Below are positions 33,836 to 45,401 of a DNA stretch of 64,000 nt, piece by piece. The DNA lies in contig NZ_CP055153.1 in NCBI RefSeq assembly GCF_014075995.1, forward strand, positions 1,612,001-1,676,000. Reading direction: 5' to 3'. Numbering within the stretch: the first letter of the stretch is position 1; each line of letters starts with the position of its first letter. Made by a program: the position numbers and the translations under genes. A model generated the notes under the pieces. It ran no database searches, was not told where the DNA came from, and worked only from the letters and a program-made list of their open reading frames with translations. Source of the stretch: Adhaeribacter radiodurans (GTDB lineage: Bacteria; Bacteroidota; Bacteroidia; Cytophagales; Hymenobacteraceae).

Positions 33836-36800
33836 ATGTCTGATCAAAATCACACCGGTTTGTACGATCCCGAGTTCGAGCATGACTCGTGCGGTATCGG
33901 CTTTGTGGCTCATTTAAAAGGAAGAAAATCGCACGATATTGTGGAAGAGGCCCTGCACATGCTAGCCCGCATGGAGCACCGTGGCGCTTGCGGTTGCGAA
34001 AAAAATACGGGCGATGGCGCCGGTATTTTAATTCAGATTCCGCATGAGTTTTTCGTAGATGAATGTGTAAAGTTGGGAATAAAGTTGCCGCCTTTTGGCC
34101 AGTACGGCGTGGGTTTGGTATTTTTCCCGAAAGATGAACGCTTGCGCGAAGAATGCCGGGCCATTATTAATCGCAATATTGAGCGGTTGGGTATGCAGTT
34201 GCTTGGTTACCGCCAGGTACCTACTTACAATGGGGAGATTGGCCCGAGTGCTTTAGCGGTAGAGCCGGAAATGGAGCACGTTTTTATTAAACGCCCGGAT
34301 CACGTAACTACGCCCGAAGACTTCGAACGCAAATTATTTATTCTGCGCAATTACACCACGCGTTTGGTTCGCGAATCGGTGCAAATGCCCGATGTAAATA
34401 ATGCGTTCCATATAGCATGTTTATCTTATAAAACGATTGCCTACAAAGGCCAGTTTACTACTTCGCAGGTGCGGTCGTATTTCCCGGATTTGCATCATAA
34501 AAACGTATGTACTGCTCTGGCAGTAGTGCATTCCCGTTTCTCTACCAATACGTTCCCGGCTTTCCGGTTGGCTCAACCATTCCGTTATATTGCGCATAAC
34601 GGTGAGATTAATACCGTAAAAGGTAATATTAATTGGATGGGAGCGAATGAGGCAGTTCTTTCGTCGAAATATTTTACCCGCGAAGAACTGGATATGATAC
34701 TGCCTATTTGCGATCCAACGCAGTCCGACTCGGCTAATTTAGATAACGTAGTAGAATTATTAGTGCTGTCTGGCCGTTCGCTGCCGCATGTAATGATGAT
34801 GCTTATTCCGGAAGCCTGGGATGGCAACAAAGACATGGACGAGGACAAACGTGCTTTCTATGAATACCATGCCGCCTTAATGGAACCATGGGATGGTCCG
34901 GCTTCTATTTCTTTCACCGATGGTAAAATTGTAGGTGCTACTTTAGACCGTAATGGTTTGCGTCCGTCGCGTTATTTAGTAACCAACGACGATAAAATAA
35001 TCATGGCTTCGGAAGCGGGTGTACTGGAAGTAGACCCGGCGAAAGTAGTTAAAAAAGGTCGGTTGCAGCCCGGTAAAATGTTCATCGCCGACTTGGAACA
35101 AGGTCGTATTATTTCCGACGAAGAACTAAAACGCGATATCTGCACCCGCCAGCCGTACAAAGAATGGCTGAAAAATAAAATGAAAATTAAGGATTTGCCG
35201 GAGCCGCTGGGTGCTTTTCACCAGCCTGGCCAGCAAGCCTTATTAAAACGCCAGCAGGCTTTTGGGTATACTTCCGAAGATTTGCAAACCATTATTGGCG
35301 AAATGGCCGAAACGGGCAAAGAACCGCTCGGCTCTATGGGTACTGATGCTCCTTTGGCAATTTTATCTGATCAAAGCCAGCATTTATCCAGTTATTTTAA
35401 GCAGTTATTTGCCCAGGTAACTAACCCCCCAATCGACCCCATCCGGGAACGAATGGTAATGTCGTTGGTATCGTACGTGGGTGGTGGATTAAACTTGTTG
35501 GACGAGAGCCCTTTGCATTGCCGTCAGGTAGAATTGCATACGCCCGTATTAACGAATAACGAACTAGAAAAACTTCGTTTTCTGGATCAATCGTACTTCC
35601 AGACCAAAACGATTTATACTTATTTTAAAGCCGACGGTCAGGCAGATTCGCTGGAACGAGCTTTGAAACGGATTTGCCAGTACGCGGCCGATGCCGTAGA
35701 AGATGGTTTTTCCATTATTCTGTTATCGGATCGTAGCCTGGATAGTAGCCATGCCCCGATTCCAACTTTATTGGCTACTTCAGCTGTGCATCACCATTTA
35801 ATGCGCAAAGGTTTACGCGGTAAGGTTGGTATTGTAGTAGAAGCTGGTGATGCCTGGGAGGTACATCATTTCGCCACCCTTATTAGCTACGGTGCTTCGG
35901 CGGTGAACCCGTATTTAGCTTTTGAAACTATTATTCAAATGCGGGCGAATGGTTTAATTAAATCAGATTTGACCCAGGATAAAATGTTCTACAACTACAT
36001 CAAAGCTATTAGTGATGGGTTGCTGAAGGTTTTCTCTAAAATGGGTATATCTACGCTGCAGTCGTACCAAGGTGCCCAAATATTTGAAGCTTTAGGTATT
36101 AGTCAGGAAGTTATTGATAAATATTTTCCTCGTACTGTATCCCGCATTGGAGGTTTAAGTCTGGAAGGAATTGCTAAAGAAGCGCTGGTAAAACACCGCT
36201 TGGCTTATCCGGAGAAATTTATCCCAAATCCAAAATTGGAAGTGGGCGGTATTTACCAGTGGAAACGCCGTGGTGAGTTCCACTTATTTAATCCGCAAAC
36301 AATCCATTTACTGCAGCACGCTACTAAAAACAACGATTATCAGGTATTTAAAAAATACTCTAATCTGATAAACGAGCAAGGTGTGAAAGCTGCTACTTTG
36401 CGGAGTTTAGTTAAATTTAAAAATACCGGTAAATCTATTCCGATTAGCGAAGTAGAATCGGCTGAAAGTATATTCAAGCGCTTTGCCACCGGTGCAATGT
36501 CCTTTGGTTCTATCTCGCACGAAGCTCATACTACTTTAGCTATTGCTATGAACCGTATTGGGGGTAAGAGCAATTGCGGCGAAGGGGGCGAAGACGAAAT
36601 TCGCTTTGAACGTAAGCCTAATGGCGATTGGGAACGTTCGGCAATTAAGCAAGTTGCGTCTGGTCGTTTTGGTGTAACCAGTTATTATTTGACTAACGCC
36701 GAAGAATTACAGATTAAAATGGCGCAGGGAGCTAAACCCGGCGAAGGTGGCCAATTACCCGGACATAAAGTAGATGATTGGATTGGGCGGGTTCGGCATT

Positions 36801-38389
36801 CAACGCCGGGCGTAGGTTTAATATCGCCACCGCCGCACCACGATATTTACTCCATCGAAGATTTAGCTCAGCTGATTTTCGATTTAAAAAATTCGAATCC
36901 GAAAGCCCGCATTAACGTGAAGCTGGTTTCAGAAGCAGGCGTTGGAACGGTTGCTGCTGGGGTAGCTAAAGCTTTCTCCGATGTGGTATTAATTTCTGGT
37001 TTTGATGGCGGTACCGGTGCTTCGCCGATTTCATCTATCAAGCACGCTGGTTTACCTTGGGAATTAGGTGTAGCCGAAGCGCATCAAACTTTAGTGCGTA
37101 ATAAACTGCGTAGCCGGATTGTATTGCAAGCCGATGGCCAGATGAAAACGGGTCGTGATTTGGCAATTGCAGCTTTACTGGGTGCTGAAGAATGGGGCGT
37201 AGCTACTGCCGCTTTAATAACAGAAGGTTGTATTATGATGCGTAAGTGTCATTTAAATACGTGCCCGGTAGGTGTAGCCACTCAGAATAAAGAATTACGC
37301 GCTTTATTTACCGGTAAACCGGAGCACGTTGTAAACTTATTCCACTTCCTGGCGCAAGAGTTACGCGAGATTATGGCTGAATTAGGTTTCCGGACTGTGA
37401 ATGAGATGATAGGTCAGGTGGATGTGCTGGAAATGCGCGATAACATTACTAACTGGAAGCATAAATCCATTGACCTGAGCCGCGTGTTGTATAAAGAGCA
37501 AGTTGGACCGGAAGTAGGTATTTATAAGCAGGAAGAACAAGAACACATGCTAGATGTAGTGTTGGATGTTGACCTGATTGAAGCGGCTAAACCTGCTCTG
37601 GAAAATGCGATTAATGTTAAAGGTGAGTTTAGAATTACCAATACCGACCGGGCTACCGGAACCATGCTGTCGCACGAAATTTCGAAGAAATATAAAGGGA
37701 TAGGTTTACCGGCAGATACGATTCACTTTAAATTTAATGGTTCGGCTGGTCAAAGCTTTGGTGCTTTTGGAGCACCTGGTATCCGGTTTGAATTGGAAGG
37801 TGAGGCTAACGATTACTTCGGCAAAGGTTTATCCGGTGGTCAGTTAATTTTATATCCGCCTAAAACTGCCCGTTTTAAAGCCAACGAAAATATTATTGCG
37901 GGTAACGTAGCCTTTTACGGTGCTACTGCCGGCGAAGCGTACATTCGGGGGCAGGCAGGTGAGCGTTTCTGCGTGCGTAATTCCGGGGTAAAAGCCGTTG
38001 TAGAAGGCGTAGGCGATCACGGTTGCGAATACATGACGGGCGGGGTGGCTGTAATATTAGGAGAAACGGGTCGTAACTTTGCCGCTGGTATGAGCGGTGG
38101 TGTGGCGTACGTGTTTGATCCGAACCAACAATTTGCCGGCCGTTGTAACATGGAAATGGTAGACTTTGATCCTTTGGAAGAAGAGGATTTAAATGAATTA
38201 CACCGTTTAATTTCTAACCATCAGCAATTTACTGGTAGCGATGTTGCCGCCGCTTTGCTGGGTAACTGGGAAAATACTGTAAAACAATTTGTAAAAGTTA
38301 TGCCAACCGACTACAAACTGGTACTGCAAAATCGCAAGTTAGTACAGGAAGTAGAAGTAGGAAATATGGAGGTAGCAGTAAATGGGTAA
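33836..38389 (+). CDS. gltB: glutamate synthase, large subunit
   Basis: A 1517-residue glutamine amidotransferase of nitrogen assimilation; with GltD it makes two glutamates from glutamine and 2-oxoglutarate. The N-terminal class II amidotransferase domain begins at nucleophile Cys19 (HDSCGIGF), implying removal of an 18-residue propeptide. It is followed by the central domain, the FMN-binding synthase domain (about 850-1220, with [12 protein letters not shown] and the 3Fe-4S cysteines Cys1132, Cys1138 and Cys1143 in CX5CX4C spacing) and the C-terminal GXGXG beta-helix domain (about 1255-1450). Length is normal and nothing is missing. The stop overlaps the gltD start by 8 bp. Confidence 0.98.
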   Translation: MSDQNHTGLYDPEFEHDSCGIGFVAHLKGRKSHDIVEEALHMLARMEHRGACGCEKNTGDGAGILIQIPHEFFVDECVKLGIKLPPFGQYGVGLVFFPKDERLREECRAIINRNIERLGMQLLGYRQVPTYNGEIGPSALAVEPEMEHVFIKRPDHVTTPEDFERKLFILRNYTTRLVRESVQMPDVNNAFHIACLSYKTIAYKGQFTTSQVRSYFPDLHHKNVCTALAVVHSRFSTNTFPAFRLAQPFRYIAHNGEINTVKGNINWMGANEAVLSSKYFTREELDMILPICDPTQSDSANLDNVVELLVLSGRSLPHVMMMLIPEAWDGNKDMDEDKRAFYEYHAALMEPWDGPASISFTDGKIVGATLDRNGLRPSRYLVTNDDKIIMASEAGVLEVDPAKVVKKGRLQPGKMFIADLEQGRIISDEELKRDICTRQPYKEWLKNKMKIKDLPEPLGAFHQPGQQALLKRQQAFGYTSEDLQTIIGEMAETGKEPLGSMGTDAPLAILSDQSQHLSSYFKQLFAQVTNPPIDPIRERMVMSLVSYVGGGLNLLDESPLHCRQVELHTPVLTNNELEKLRFLDQSYFQTKTIYTYFKADGQADSLERALKRICQYAADAVEDGFSIILLSDRSLDSSHAPIPTLLATSAVHHHLMRKGLRGKVGIVVEAGDAWEVHHFATLISYGASAVNPYLAFETIIQMRANGLIKSDLTQDKMFYNYIKAISDGLLKVFSKMGISTLQSYQGAQIFEALGISQEVIDKYFPRTVSRIGGLSLEGIAKEALVKHRLAYPEKFIPNPKLEVGGIYQWKRRGEFHLFNPQTIHLLQHATKNNDYQVFKKYSNLINEQGVKAATLRSLVKFKNTGKSIPISEVESAESIFKRFATGAMSFGSISHEAHTTLAIAMNRIGGKSNCGEGGEDEIRFERKPNGDWERSAIKQVASGRFGVTSYYLTNAEELQIKMAQGAKPGEGGQLPGHKVDDWIGRVRHSTPGVGLISPPPHHDIYSIEDLAQLIFDLKNSNPKARINVKLVSEAGVGTVAAGVAKAFSDVVLISGFDGGTGASPISSIKHAGLPWELGVAEAHQTLVRNKLRSRIVLQADGQMKTGRDLAIAALLGAEEWGVATAALITEGCIMMRKCHLNTCPVGVATQNKELRALFTGKPEHVVNLFHFLAQELREIMAELGFRTVNEMIGQVDVLEMRDNITNWKHKSIDLSRVLYKEQVGPEVGIYKQEEQEHMLDVVLDVDLIEAAKPALENAINVKGEFRITNTDRATGTMLSHEISKKYKGIGLPADTIHFKFNGSAGQSFGAFGAPGIRFELEGEANDYFGKGLSGGQLILYPPKTARFKANENIIAGNVAFYGATAGEAYIRGQAGERFCVRNSGVKAVVEGVGDHGCEYMTGGVAVILGETGRNFAAGMSGGVAYVFDPNQQFAGRCNMEMVDFDPLEEEDLNELHRLISNHQQFTGSDVAAALLGNWENTVKQFVKVMPTDYKLVLQNRKLVQEVEVGNMEVAVNG

Positions 38390-39863
38390 GCCAACTGGAT
38401 TTATGGAATACGGCAGAGAGCTGCCGAAAAAAAGAGACCCTAAACTACGGGTAAACGATTATAACGAATTGTACGAGCCCTTTGGCGAAGATAAAGTACA
38501 AACGCAAGCCGCGCGTTGCATGGATTGTGGCGTACCTTTTTGCCATAGTGGTTGTCCGTTGGGTAATATTATTCCCGATTTTAACGATGCCGTGTACGAG
38601 CAGAATTGGGAATTAGCCGCCGAGATTTTATTTTCTACGAATAATTTCCCGGAATTTACCGGTCGTATTTGCCCGGCTCCCTGCGAAGCCGCTTGCGTAC
38701 TAGGTATTAATAAACCTCCGGTAGCCATTGAGGAAATTGAAAAAAATATTGCCGAAGTTGCCTTTGAAAGAGGCTATGTACGAGCCAAAGAACCGCCTGT
38801 ACGCACTGGTAAAAAAGTTGCCGTTATTGGTTCTGGGCCGGCTGGTTTGGCAGCGGCAGAGCAACTAAACCGGGCGGGTCATTCCGTAACAGTTTTCGAA
38901 CGGGCCGATAAAATAGGTGGTTTATTGCGCTACGGTATTCCCGATTTTAAATTAGAAAAATGGGTAGTAGACCGTCGTTTGAAAGTAATGGAAGACGAAG
39001 GAGTAGTTTTTAGAACAAACTCCAACGTGGGGGAAAATATTAAAGTACCCGACGTGATGCGCTCTTTTGATGCTATTATCCTAACCGGTGGTTCTACCAT
39101 TCCGCGTGATTTGCCTATTCCTGGCCGCCACCTGAAAGGGGTACACTTTGCCATGGATTTCTTAACCCAGCAAAACGGACGAATCAACGGAAAAGGAATT
39201 GCTCCGGAAGAAGAAATCTGGGCAACGGGTAAAAACGTGGTGGTAATTGGCGGAGGCGATACCGGCTCGGACTGCGTGGGTACTTCTAACCGGCACCGGG
39301 CTAAGTCTATCACGCAAATAGAAGTATTAGCCAAACCGCCGCAAGAACGCGATACTTCTACCCCGTGGCCGAATTGGCCTATGCAGTTACGTACGTCCAC
39401 TTCGCACGAAGAAGGTTGTGACCGTAATTGGGCTTTAACTACTAAAGAGTTTGTCGGTGACGAGAACGGTAATTTAGTAAGTCTGAAAATTGCGCAAATG
39501 GATTGGGTAACTTCAGCGCCCGGCGAGAAACCTAAATTTCAGGAAGTGCCTGGCACCGAACGGGTTATTCCTTGTGAATTAGCTTTATTAGCAATTGGTT
39601 TTGTGCATCCGCAACATAACGGCATGATTCAGGAGCTTGGAGTAGAACTCGACGAGCGTGGTAACGTGAAAGCAGCCGATAATTTCCAGACCTCCGTACC
39701 AAAAGTTTTTACCGCAGGCGATATGCGTCGGGGACAATCCTTAGTAGTATGGGCTATTTCAGAAGGCCGGGAAGCGGCTCGTAATGTTGATATTTTCCTG
39801 ACGGGTTCTACTAAATTAGAAGCCCGCGACATTTCGATGCTAAATACGGCCACCTTAGTATAA
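38382..39863 (+). CDS. gltD: glutamate synthase, small subunit
   Basis: A 493-residue flavoprotein that passes electrons from NAD(P)H to GltB. The N-terminal region carries the cysteines for two 4Fe-4S clusters (Cys46, 49, 54 and 58 in [13 protein letters not shown]; Cys97, 101 and 105 in CPAPCEAAC). The FAD-binding motif is [17 protein letters not shown] (about 140), the NAD(P)H motif is [15 protein letters not shown] (about 288), and the late FAD segment is [18 protein letters not shown]. The ATG lies inside the last codons of gltB, so translation is probably coupled. A strong hairpin ends the operon. Confidence 0.98.
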   Translation: MGKPTGFMEYGRELPKKRDPKLRVNDYNELYEPFGEDKVQTQAARCMDCGVPFCHSGCPLGNIIPDFNDAVYEQNWELAAEILFSTNNFPEFTGRICPAPCEAACVLGINKPPVAIEEIEKNIAEVAFERGYVRAKEPPVRTGKKVAVIGSGPAGLAAAEQLNRAGHSVTVFERADKIGGLLRYGIPDFKLEKWVVDRRLKVMEDEGVVFRTNSNVGENIKVPDVMRSFDAIILTGGSTIPRDLPIPGRHLKGVHFAMDFLTQQNGRINGKGIAPEEEIWATGKNVVVIGGGDTGSDCVGTSNRHRAKSITQIEVLAKPPQERDTSTPWPNWPMQLRTSTSHEEGCDRNWALTTKEFVGDENGNLVSLKIAQMDWVTSAPGEKPKFQEVPGTERVIPCELALLAIGFVHPQHNGMIQELGVELDERGNVKAADNFQTSVPKVFTAGDMRRGQSLVVWAISEGREAARNVDIFLTGSTKLEARDISMLNTATLV

Positions 39864-39879
39864 GCATAAATTTTAGTCG

Positions 39880-39920
39880 AATAAGAAAGGCTTTTGGGTT
39901 TACCAAAAGCCTTTCTTATT
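39880..39920. terminator. bidirectional terminator hairpin
   Basis: A perfect 18-bp inverted repeat (39880-39897 with 39903-39920, core AAAGGCTTTTGG) has a 5-nt loop and lies between the convergent gltD and DUF4249 genes. Confidence 0.9.
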
Positions 39921-39933
39921 TATATAGATTTTG

Positions 39934-40764
39934 TTATTTCTTTGGCGGCACTACTAGCTTTCTCCGGTCGTAGGCCAAATTGGTAAATACTCCCAACCCG
40001 CCTTGAACGGTAGATTTTACACTACCCGGTTGGGCGAAAGGGTTACCGTTAGCATTTTTAGCATCTTCTACCGATTCATGAAAGTCGAAGAAAGCTTTAT
40101 CAAAATGGTGTAAAGTAACAATTAACGAATCGCCCGGATCAAAATCGTAACCAGTACCAAACACAAAAGGTTGGCCGTTGTTTAATTCATCGGAAGAAGT
40201 ATAATCTATTTCGGCCTTGTGGAATAAACTATCTCTATGAACAGAATATTGATAATAATCCTCGGTGGTACTATCGTCCTTAAATCGTGTTAGCACTAAG
40301 GCTTGCTCTTTATCATTAAAATTAAATTCTACCGTATCAATTTTCACTGGTGGTAAAATAGTGGTAATGCCTACTAACTTTCGACCTTTAGGATCGGTAA
40401 TCGATAGAGTAAAAACATCGCCTGGATTAGCTTGAATAGCTTCATTGGTGGTATGGGTGTAAAATTTCCGGGTAACTTCGTCCATGCCTACTCCATAGGT
40501 TAACGTTTGGGGCACACCGTTGCGCGCAATTATAACTTCCGCATCTTGAATAATAACAAGGTCAGGTTTAGCTAAGTAAGAACTGCTTTCAACTAACGAG
40601 AGTCTTGCGGGTTGGCCTGGTTCCAAATAGCATTCTACCACCATCTGGCTTTGGTAGGTAGGTAAATTTATGTCTATATCTTTTTCCAAGTCACAGCTTG
40701 TTAGTAGACCTAGCAAAACCCAAAAAAGTAATAAACACTCTCTGCCGAGCATCCGCATAAACAC
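39934..40764 (-). CDS. DUF4249 outer-membrane lipoprotein
   Basis: A 276-residue lipoprotein (lipobox LLTSC, Cys24) of the DUF4249 family. The domain opens with the typical IDINLPTYQSQMVVECYLEPGQPARLSLVESSSYL, followed by VIIQDAEVIIARNGV and YTLSITDPKGRKL-like strands. DUF4249 proteins are almost always encoded next to a TonB-dependent receptor and presumably help it at the cell surface, as SusD does for SusC, though they are not SusD homologues. The start may be the GTG at 40764, which overlaps the receptor's stop by one base, or the ATG at 40758. Translation is probably coupled. Confidence 0.88.
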   Translation of the reverse strand: MFMRMLGRECLLLFWVLLGLLTSCDLEKDIDINLPTYQSQMVVECYLEPGQPARLSLVESSSYLAKPDLVIIQDAEVIIARNGVPQTLTYGVGMDEVTRKFYTHTTNEAIQANPGDVFTLSITDPKGRKLVGITTILPPVKIDTVEFNFNDKEQALVLTRFKDDSTTEDYYQYSVHRDSLFHKAEIDYTSSDELNNGQPFVFGTGYDFDPGDSLIVTLHHFDKAFFDFHESVEDAKNANGNPFAQPGSVKSTVQGGLGVFTNLAYDRRKLVVPPKK

Positions 40765-43076
40765 TAAAATTTAAAGTTATAAGTAACCGACGGAATTACC
40801 GGGAATAAAGAAACTTGTTTGGCTTTATAGGCCTGGGGAATATCTGTTTCTGCAATTTTTATTTCGTCGAAATACACAAAGTAAGGATTTCGGCGGTTAT
40901 AGGCATTGTAAACACTAAACGTTAAATCAGATTCGCCCCGACGCGGACGTAATTTGTAAACTAAGCCTAAATCCATCCGGTGATAGGCCGCTAGCCGAAA
41001 TTGATTACGACCCAGGTAAACCGGTACCACGGAAATATCTTCGCCAGGTGGACCTTGTAACCCAAACCTGCCAACCGGAAGAGAATACGCGCTACCTGTG
41101 CCATACACCCAAGTACCAGTAATTTGCCAGCGTTTCGCTAATTGGTGCATTATGACCGCAGTAATATCATGCCGACGATCGGCCCGGGTAGGAAAGCGCT
41201 TACCATTGTTTATTTCAGCAAATTTCCGGTTCGACCAAGATAAAGTATAGCCAAGCCAGCCCGTGGTGCGTCCTGTTTTTTTCTCCAGATAAAATTCACT
41301 GCCGTAACTATCGCCGCGGCCAAACAAAAATTCTTTATCTAAATTATCGTTAACAAAAAGCTGGGCGCCATCTTTAAAATCGATCTGGTTTTTCATCCAC
41401 TTATAGTATAACTCGTGCGTAAACAAATATTCACCGCCTTTAAATAAATGACTCCATCCTAAAGCTACTTGGGTAGAGCGTTGCGGTTTAACGGTGCTAT
41501 TAGAAGGATACCAGATATCGGTAGGCAAGGAAGCACCGGAGTTACTTACTAAATGAATGTACTGCCGCATGCTGGTGAAACTGGCTTTTAGAGCCGTGTT
41601 TTCGGTAAGGCTATACCGCACCGCCGCCCGGGGCTCTAAAGCGGCAAAGCTGGTACCTTGGTTTAAGAAACCAGATAGCCGTACGCCATATTGGAAAGAC
41701 CAGGCAGGAGTGGGCTGCCAATCATCGGCAACATAAATTCCGTATTCGCCGCCGCGGTAACGCGACCCAGCACCTAAACTAAAACTATTATCTTCGGCCC
41801 CGGCTTGGAACCGGCCTACCAGAAATTTATGATAGGTATAATGTGCCCCCAATTTTAGTTTATGCGCATTGCCGGGTAAGTAATCCAAATCAGTTTTAAG
41901 GGTATAATCCTGTATGTCGGAGCGCAGATTAAAGCTGAAAATATCGAGCTTATTGGTGATGGTATATTTGTAACTGGAAGTACTGAGTGTAGTATTGACA
42001 AATAAATTTGAATTAAAAGCGTGATTCCAGCGGAGAGAAGCTACTTTGTTGCCCCAGCCAAAATCAAATTTAAAACCACTGTTCCGAAAGCCAAAAATAT
42101 CGTTACCTAAGTAACCGCTGAGGTACAAATTATCTTTAGGACCAAGGTTAAAGTTAGCTTTAGCATTTAAATCGTAAAAGTAATAATCCGGAATAGGGTT
42201 ATAGTCTTCCTTATCTTTGTTGGCGCGGTTAGCCATACGGGTAAACACATCGGCGTAGGTACGGCGTCCGGATACAATAAACGAGGATTTACCTTTTTTT
42301 ATTGGGCCCTCTAAGGTCAGGCGCGAGGCAATAAGACCAATTCCACCAGTAGCCCCAAATTTTTTGGTGTCTCCCTCGCGTAGCTTTACGTCTACCACCG
42401 ACGATAATCGGCCCCCAAATTGGGCCGGAAAACCACCTTTGTACAAATCTACACTCCTAACGGCATCTGAATTAAACACGCTAAAAAAGCCAAACAAATG
42501 CGAGGCATTGTAAACAGTAGCATCATCGAGTAGAAACAGGTTTTGATCGGGACCACCACCGCGAACGTATAAACCAGAGGTGCCTTCGCCTCCCGATTGT
42601 ACTCCCGGCTTTAACTGTAAGGTTTTTAAAATATCTACTTCGCCAAAAAGAGCAGGTAGCAATTTAGCCTCACGAGCCGTTAATTGTTCGATGCTCATTT
42701 GGGCTCCCGCAAATTTTTCCCGCAAACTACCACCCTCAATTACCACTTCCTTCAATTGGTTACCGGCCAGAGGAAGGCTCATGTTTAACCGAAGGTTGCG
42801 GGAAAGGGTAATCTGCCGGGTAATGGTTTCGTAGCCTACGTACGAGAATTGTACCGTATACGTACCGGGAGTTACCCGAAAGGAATAAAAGCCATGGGTA
42901 TTAGTAGTTGCCCCAATAGTAGTGCCGGTAATAAAAGCAGAAGCCCCAATTAAAATTTCACCAGTATCAGCGGCCCGTAGAGTACCACTAATAGTATATT
43001 GATTTTGAGCAACAATTGATACGCTACAACCAAGAAATAAAGTAAAAATCAGAGATAAGTAAATGGTTAAACGCAT
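40764..43076 (-). CDS. TonB-dependent outer-membrane receptor with carboxypeptidase-like N-terminal domain
   Basis: A 770-residue outer-membrane transporter. After the signal peptide (ending at SIVAQ) there is a CarboxypepD_reg-like beta domain (about 26-112, YTISGTLRAADTGEILIGASAFI), then the TonB plug domain (about 120-230, with LPALFGEVDILKTLQLKPGVQSGGEGTSGLYVRGGGPDQNLFLLDD), and a beta barrel to the C-terminus, which ends in TYNFKF with the expected terminal Phe. It imports a large or scarce substrate using TonB energy; the ligand cannot be inferred. It forms an operon with the overlapping DUF4249 gene. Confidence 0.93.
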   Translation of the reverse strand: MRLTIYLSLIFTLFLGCSVSIVAQNQYTISGTLRAADTGEILIGASAFITGTTIGATTNTHGFYSFRVTPGTYTVQFSYVGYETITRQITLSRNLRLNMSLPLAGNQLKEVVIEGGSLREKFAGAQMSIEQLTAREAKLLPALFGEVDILKTLQLKPGVQSGGEGTSGLYVRGGGPDQNLFLLDDATVYNASHLFGFFSVFNSDAVRSVDLYKGGFPAQFGGRLSSVVDVKLREGDTKKFGATGGIGLIASRLTLEGPIKKGKSSFIVSGRRTYADVFTRMANRANKDKEDYNPIPDYYFYDLNAKANFNLGPKDNLYLSGYLGNDIFGFRNSGFKFDFGWGNKVASLRWNHAFNSNLFVNTTLSTSSYKYTITNKLDIFSFNLRSDIQDYTLKTDLDYLPGNAHKLKLGAHYTYHKFLVGRFQAGAEDNSFSLGAGSRYRGGEYGIYVADDWQPTPAWSFQYGVRLSGFLNQGTSFAALEPRAAVRYSLTENTALKASFTSMRQYIHLVSNSGASLPTDIWYPSNSTVKPQRSTQVALGWSHLFKGGEYLFTHELYYKWMKNQIDFKDGAQLFVNDNLDKEFLFGRGDSYGSEFYLEKKTGRTTGWLGYTLSWSNRKFAEINNGKRFPTRADRRHDITAVIMHQLAKRWQITGTWVYGTGSAYSLPVGRFGLQGPPGEDISVVPVYLGRNQFRLAAYHRMDLGLVYKLRPRRGESDLTFSVYNAYNRRNPYFVYFDEIKIAETDIPQAYKAKQVSLFPVIPSVTYNFKF

Positions 43077-43257
43077 GGGTGCGGATCTAATTTAGCTCAA
43101 TGTGGGGCAGAAAATCCACAAAAAGTATCCTGTTTAAACATAACGCTTTCAAGAGTCAGATGTTTAGAGACCTAAGTAAAATATATGAGAAAATCTAAAA
43201 TAAGGCTTTCGGGAGAATACACTTAATTTAGACTATGAATTTGAAACCATTGTTTGT

Positions 43258-45105
43258 TTAATTACTATATAGCCAAGTATCGCGAAGTATCTTTTGCTGG
43301 GGGTTAGCTGCCGGATCAATTTGTAAAACGTTTTGCTTTTCTTCGGTAATTTTAAGGAGGTGCCCTTTTAACTTTTTAGGTTTTATTTTTCCGCGTTTAT
43401 TTGCCCGACCAACTAATAATGTAATTTCCTCGCCGGGTGCCTTGGAGTAAACTTCCGTTTTAAAAATTTCCGAAACAGTTTCGGGCGTAAGTGCTTTGTT
43501 ATTTAAGGTTATTAATTGATCACCGATTTGTAATTTACTTTTTTTACTAAAAGCAGTGGTTTCAGAAATGTTTTCTACGGTTAGTTTCTGAGCGGTACCA
43601 TCGTAACCTAATTCTAAGCGGCCCAACGATATTTTCTCTTCGGTACTCACTGGCTGGTAAACAACGCCCACCGTTTTAAAAATATCAGTGTAAGGCAAAG
43701 GCTGGCTACCTTCTACATACTTCCGGAAAAAATCCCGTATTTCCGGATAAGTAAGAGATGTAATTTTGTCGAAAAGTTCTTCATCCTTAAAAGCTTTGTT
43801 TTTACCGTAGGTTAAGGCTAAATCCTGCATAAGCCGGCGCATACCATAATTTCCACCTGACAATTCGCGCAACTTAATATCCAGAGCTAAACCAATTAAA
43901 GCACCTTTTTGGTACACGTTTCCGTACTGGCTGGCATATTTATCTAAAGCGCCCTGGCTCATAACTGTAAATGGCAAGGTGTCGTTATACTGGTTGGCTC
44001 CAATAATGTAAGCGCGTAATTTATTTAAATAAACCTCGGGCGTAAGAATCTTCTGATTTACTTGCACGTGGGTAGCGGCGTATTCGGTTACCCCTTCGTA
44101 CAACCACAAATGCTCCGACATTTGCGGATTGTTGTAATCAAAATCGTGGATTTGTTCGGCATGAATGTTAAGCGGCGTTACAATATGAAAAAACTCATGG
44201 GCCGCTATGCTCACAATTTGCTGGGCAATCCGCTCCGGATCAGCCTCCGGCATGTAGTACACCGAAGAATACGAATGTTCCAGCGCGCCGTATGCCCCGG
44301 TTTTGTTAGGCTTATCCGAAAGATAAATTAGAAAAGCATAGCGGGGTACCGGTAATGTACCTCCTAAGTAATTTTTTTGAGCTTCCAGGGTCGAGCGAAT
44401 GGTAGCACCTATAAAATTAGCTTTTACTTTTTTACTCGGCGAATAAACAGATACTAAAACTTCTGCTCCGCCTATATTTAAAACAGTAGTATCTGGTACG
44501 GTGTACATGAGCGGCGAGTCCACTAATTCCATGTAAGTGGGTACCACAAACGTATCCGAATCGGAGCTTGTTTTAGTTGTTTTTAAAGCGGTTGAACCGT
44601 AAAAATTTTGGGGTTTAAGCACGGTAAACTCGTACGATAACCGCTTCAGGTTATCAAAATAACCCATAAAACCGTGGGTGTTAATCAAAAAGTTTTGGTT
44701 GGCCTCGATGTTGGTACCCGTAGGTTCAAAAATAGAATGCGTGGCTGCTGTATCCTGAAAAGTATCGTCAATCCAATACGTTAGCTTATTTAGAGCAGTA
44801 GCATTTTTGATTTTCCAGCGATTATCATCTAGTTTTTCAACTTTCAGTAGTTGCCCATTTTTAGTGTAAGCTTTAAACTCGGATACATAACGCCCAAAAT
44901 TATCAACGGAATACGTACCGGGTACCATTTTAGGAATGTTATACACTACTTCTGAGGTAGTAATACTGGGGGTTTGTAGAGTTACTTTTACTTTATCGTT
45001 TTGTACGTTTTGCAAATCCAACGTGAAGCGGTAAGGAGAAGGAGCAGCTAAAAGCGAGGTTAAGGTAAAAAAAGTAAATGCAATGGCTAAGCAAAATTTC
45101 TTCAT
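43258..45105 (-). CDS. M61-family metallopeptidase (glycyl aminopeptidase-like) with PDZ domain
   Basis: A 615-residue exported peptidase. A signal peptide (ending near LLAAPSP) is followed by the beta-sandwich N-domain (YRFTLDLQNVQNDKVKVTL..). The thermolysin-like catalytic domain carries zinc ligands His303 and His307 in HEFFH and Glu337 in WLYEGVTEYAA. A C-terminal PDZ domain (about 490-570, LGRLELGYDGTAQKLTVENI) includes KLQIGDQLITLNNKAL. All catalytic residues are intact. M61 enzymes release N-terminal Gly/Ala or degrade peptides in the periplasm. It is separated from the TonB receptor by 181 bp, probably with its own promoter. Confidence 0.92.
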   Translation of the reverse strand: MKKFCLAIAFTFFTLTSLLAAPSPYRFTLDLQNVQNDKVKVTLQTPSITTSEVVYNIPKMVPGTYSVDNFGRYVSEFKAYTKNGQLLKVEKLDDNRWKIKNATALNKLTYWIDDTFQDTAATHSIFEPTGTNIEANQNFLINTHGFMGYFDNLKRLSYEFTVLKPQNFYGSTALKTTKTSSDSDTFVVPTYMELVDSPLMYTVPDTTVLNIGGAEVLVSVYSPSKKVKANFIGATIRSTLEAQKNYLGGTLPVPRYAFLIYLSDKPNKTGAYGALEHSYSSVYYMPEADPERIAQQIVSIAAHEFFHIVTPLNIHAEQIHDFDYNNPQMSEHLWLYEGVTEYAATHVQVNQKILTPEVYLNKLRAYIIGANQYNDTLPFTVMSQGALDKYASQYGNVYQKGALIGLALDIKLRELSGGNYGMRRLMQDLALTYGKNKAFKDEELFDKITSLTYPEIRDFFRKYVEGSQPLPYTDIFKTVGVVYQPVSTEEKISLGRLELGYDGTAQKLTVENISETTAFSKKSKLQIGDQLITLNNKALTPETVSEIFKTEVYSKAPGEEITLLVGRANKRGKIKPKKLKGHLLKITEEKQNVLQIDPAANPQQKILRDTWLYSN

Positions 45106-45401
45106 TAATAAAATACTAGGTGATACGATAATGAGTTTACTTTTTCAAAGGTCAAACGTACTAGGTAATTCCTCCGGAGTTAATTTAAGTTCTGGTTATT
45201 TTAAGCCTGATTTCGAATAATAAAAATAAAGGCCCGATTAAAGATTTAAGTTTATGGCAAAGTATAAAGATACACTTTTGTCAGGAATCTTTCTTAAAAT
45301 TGGTGTAAAGCCTTTGTTTAAAAAGTACAGTAGACAGCTGGTTTTGAATAGTTATGAATCAGACTTGGCCGGGATTTTGTCTATTTGAAAAGGCTATAAT
45401 T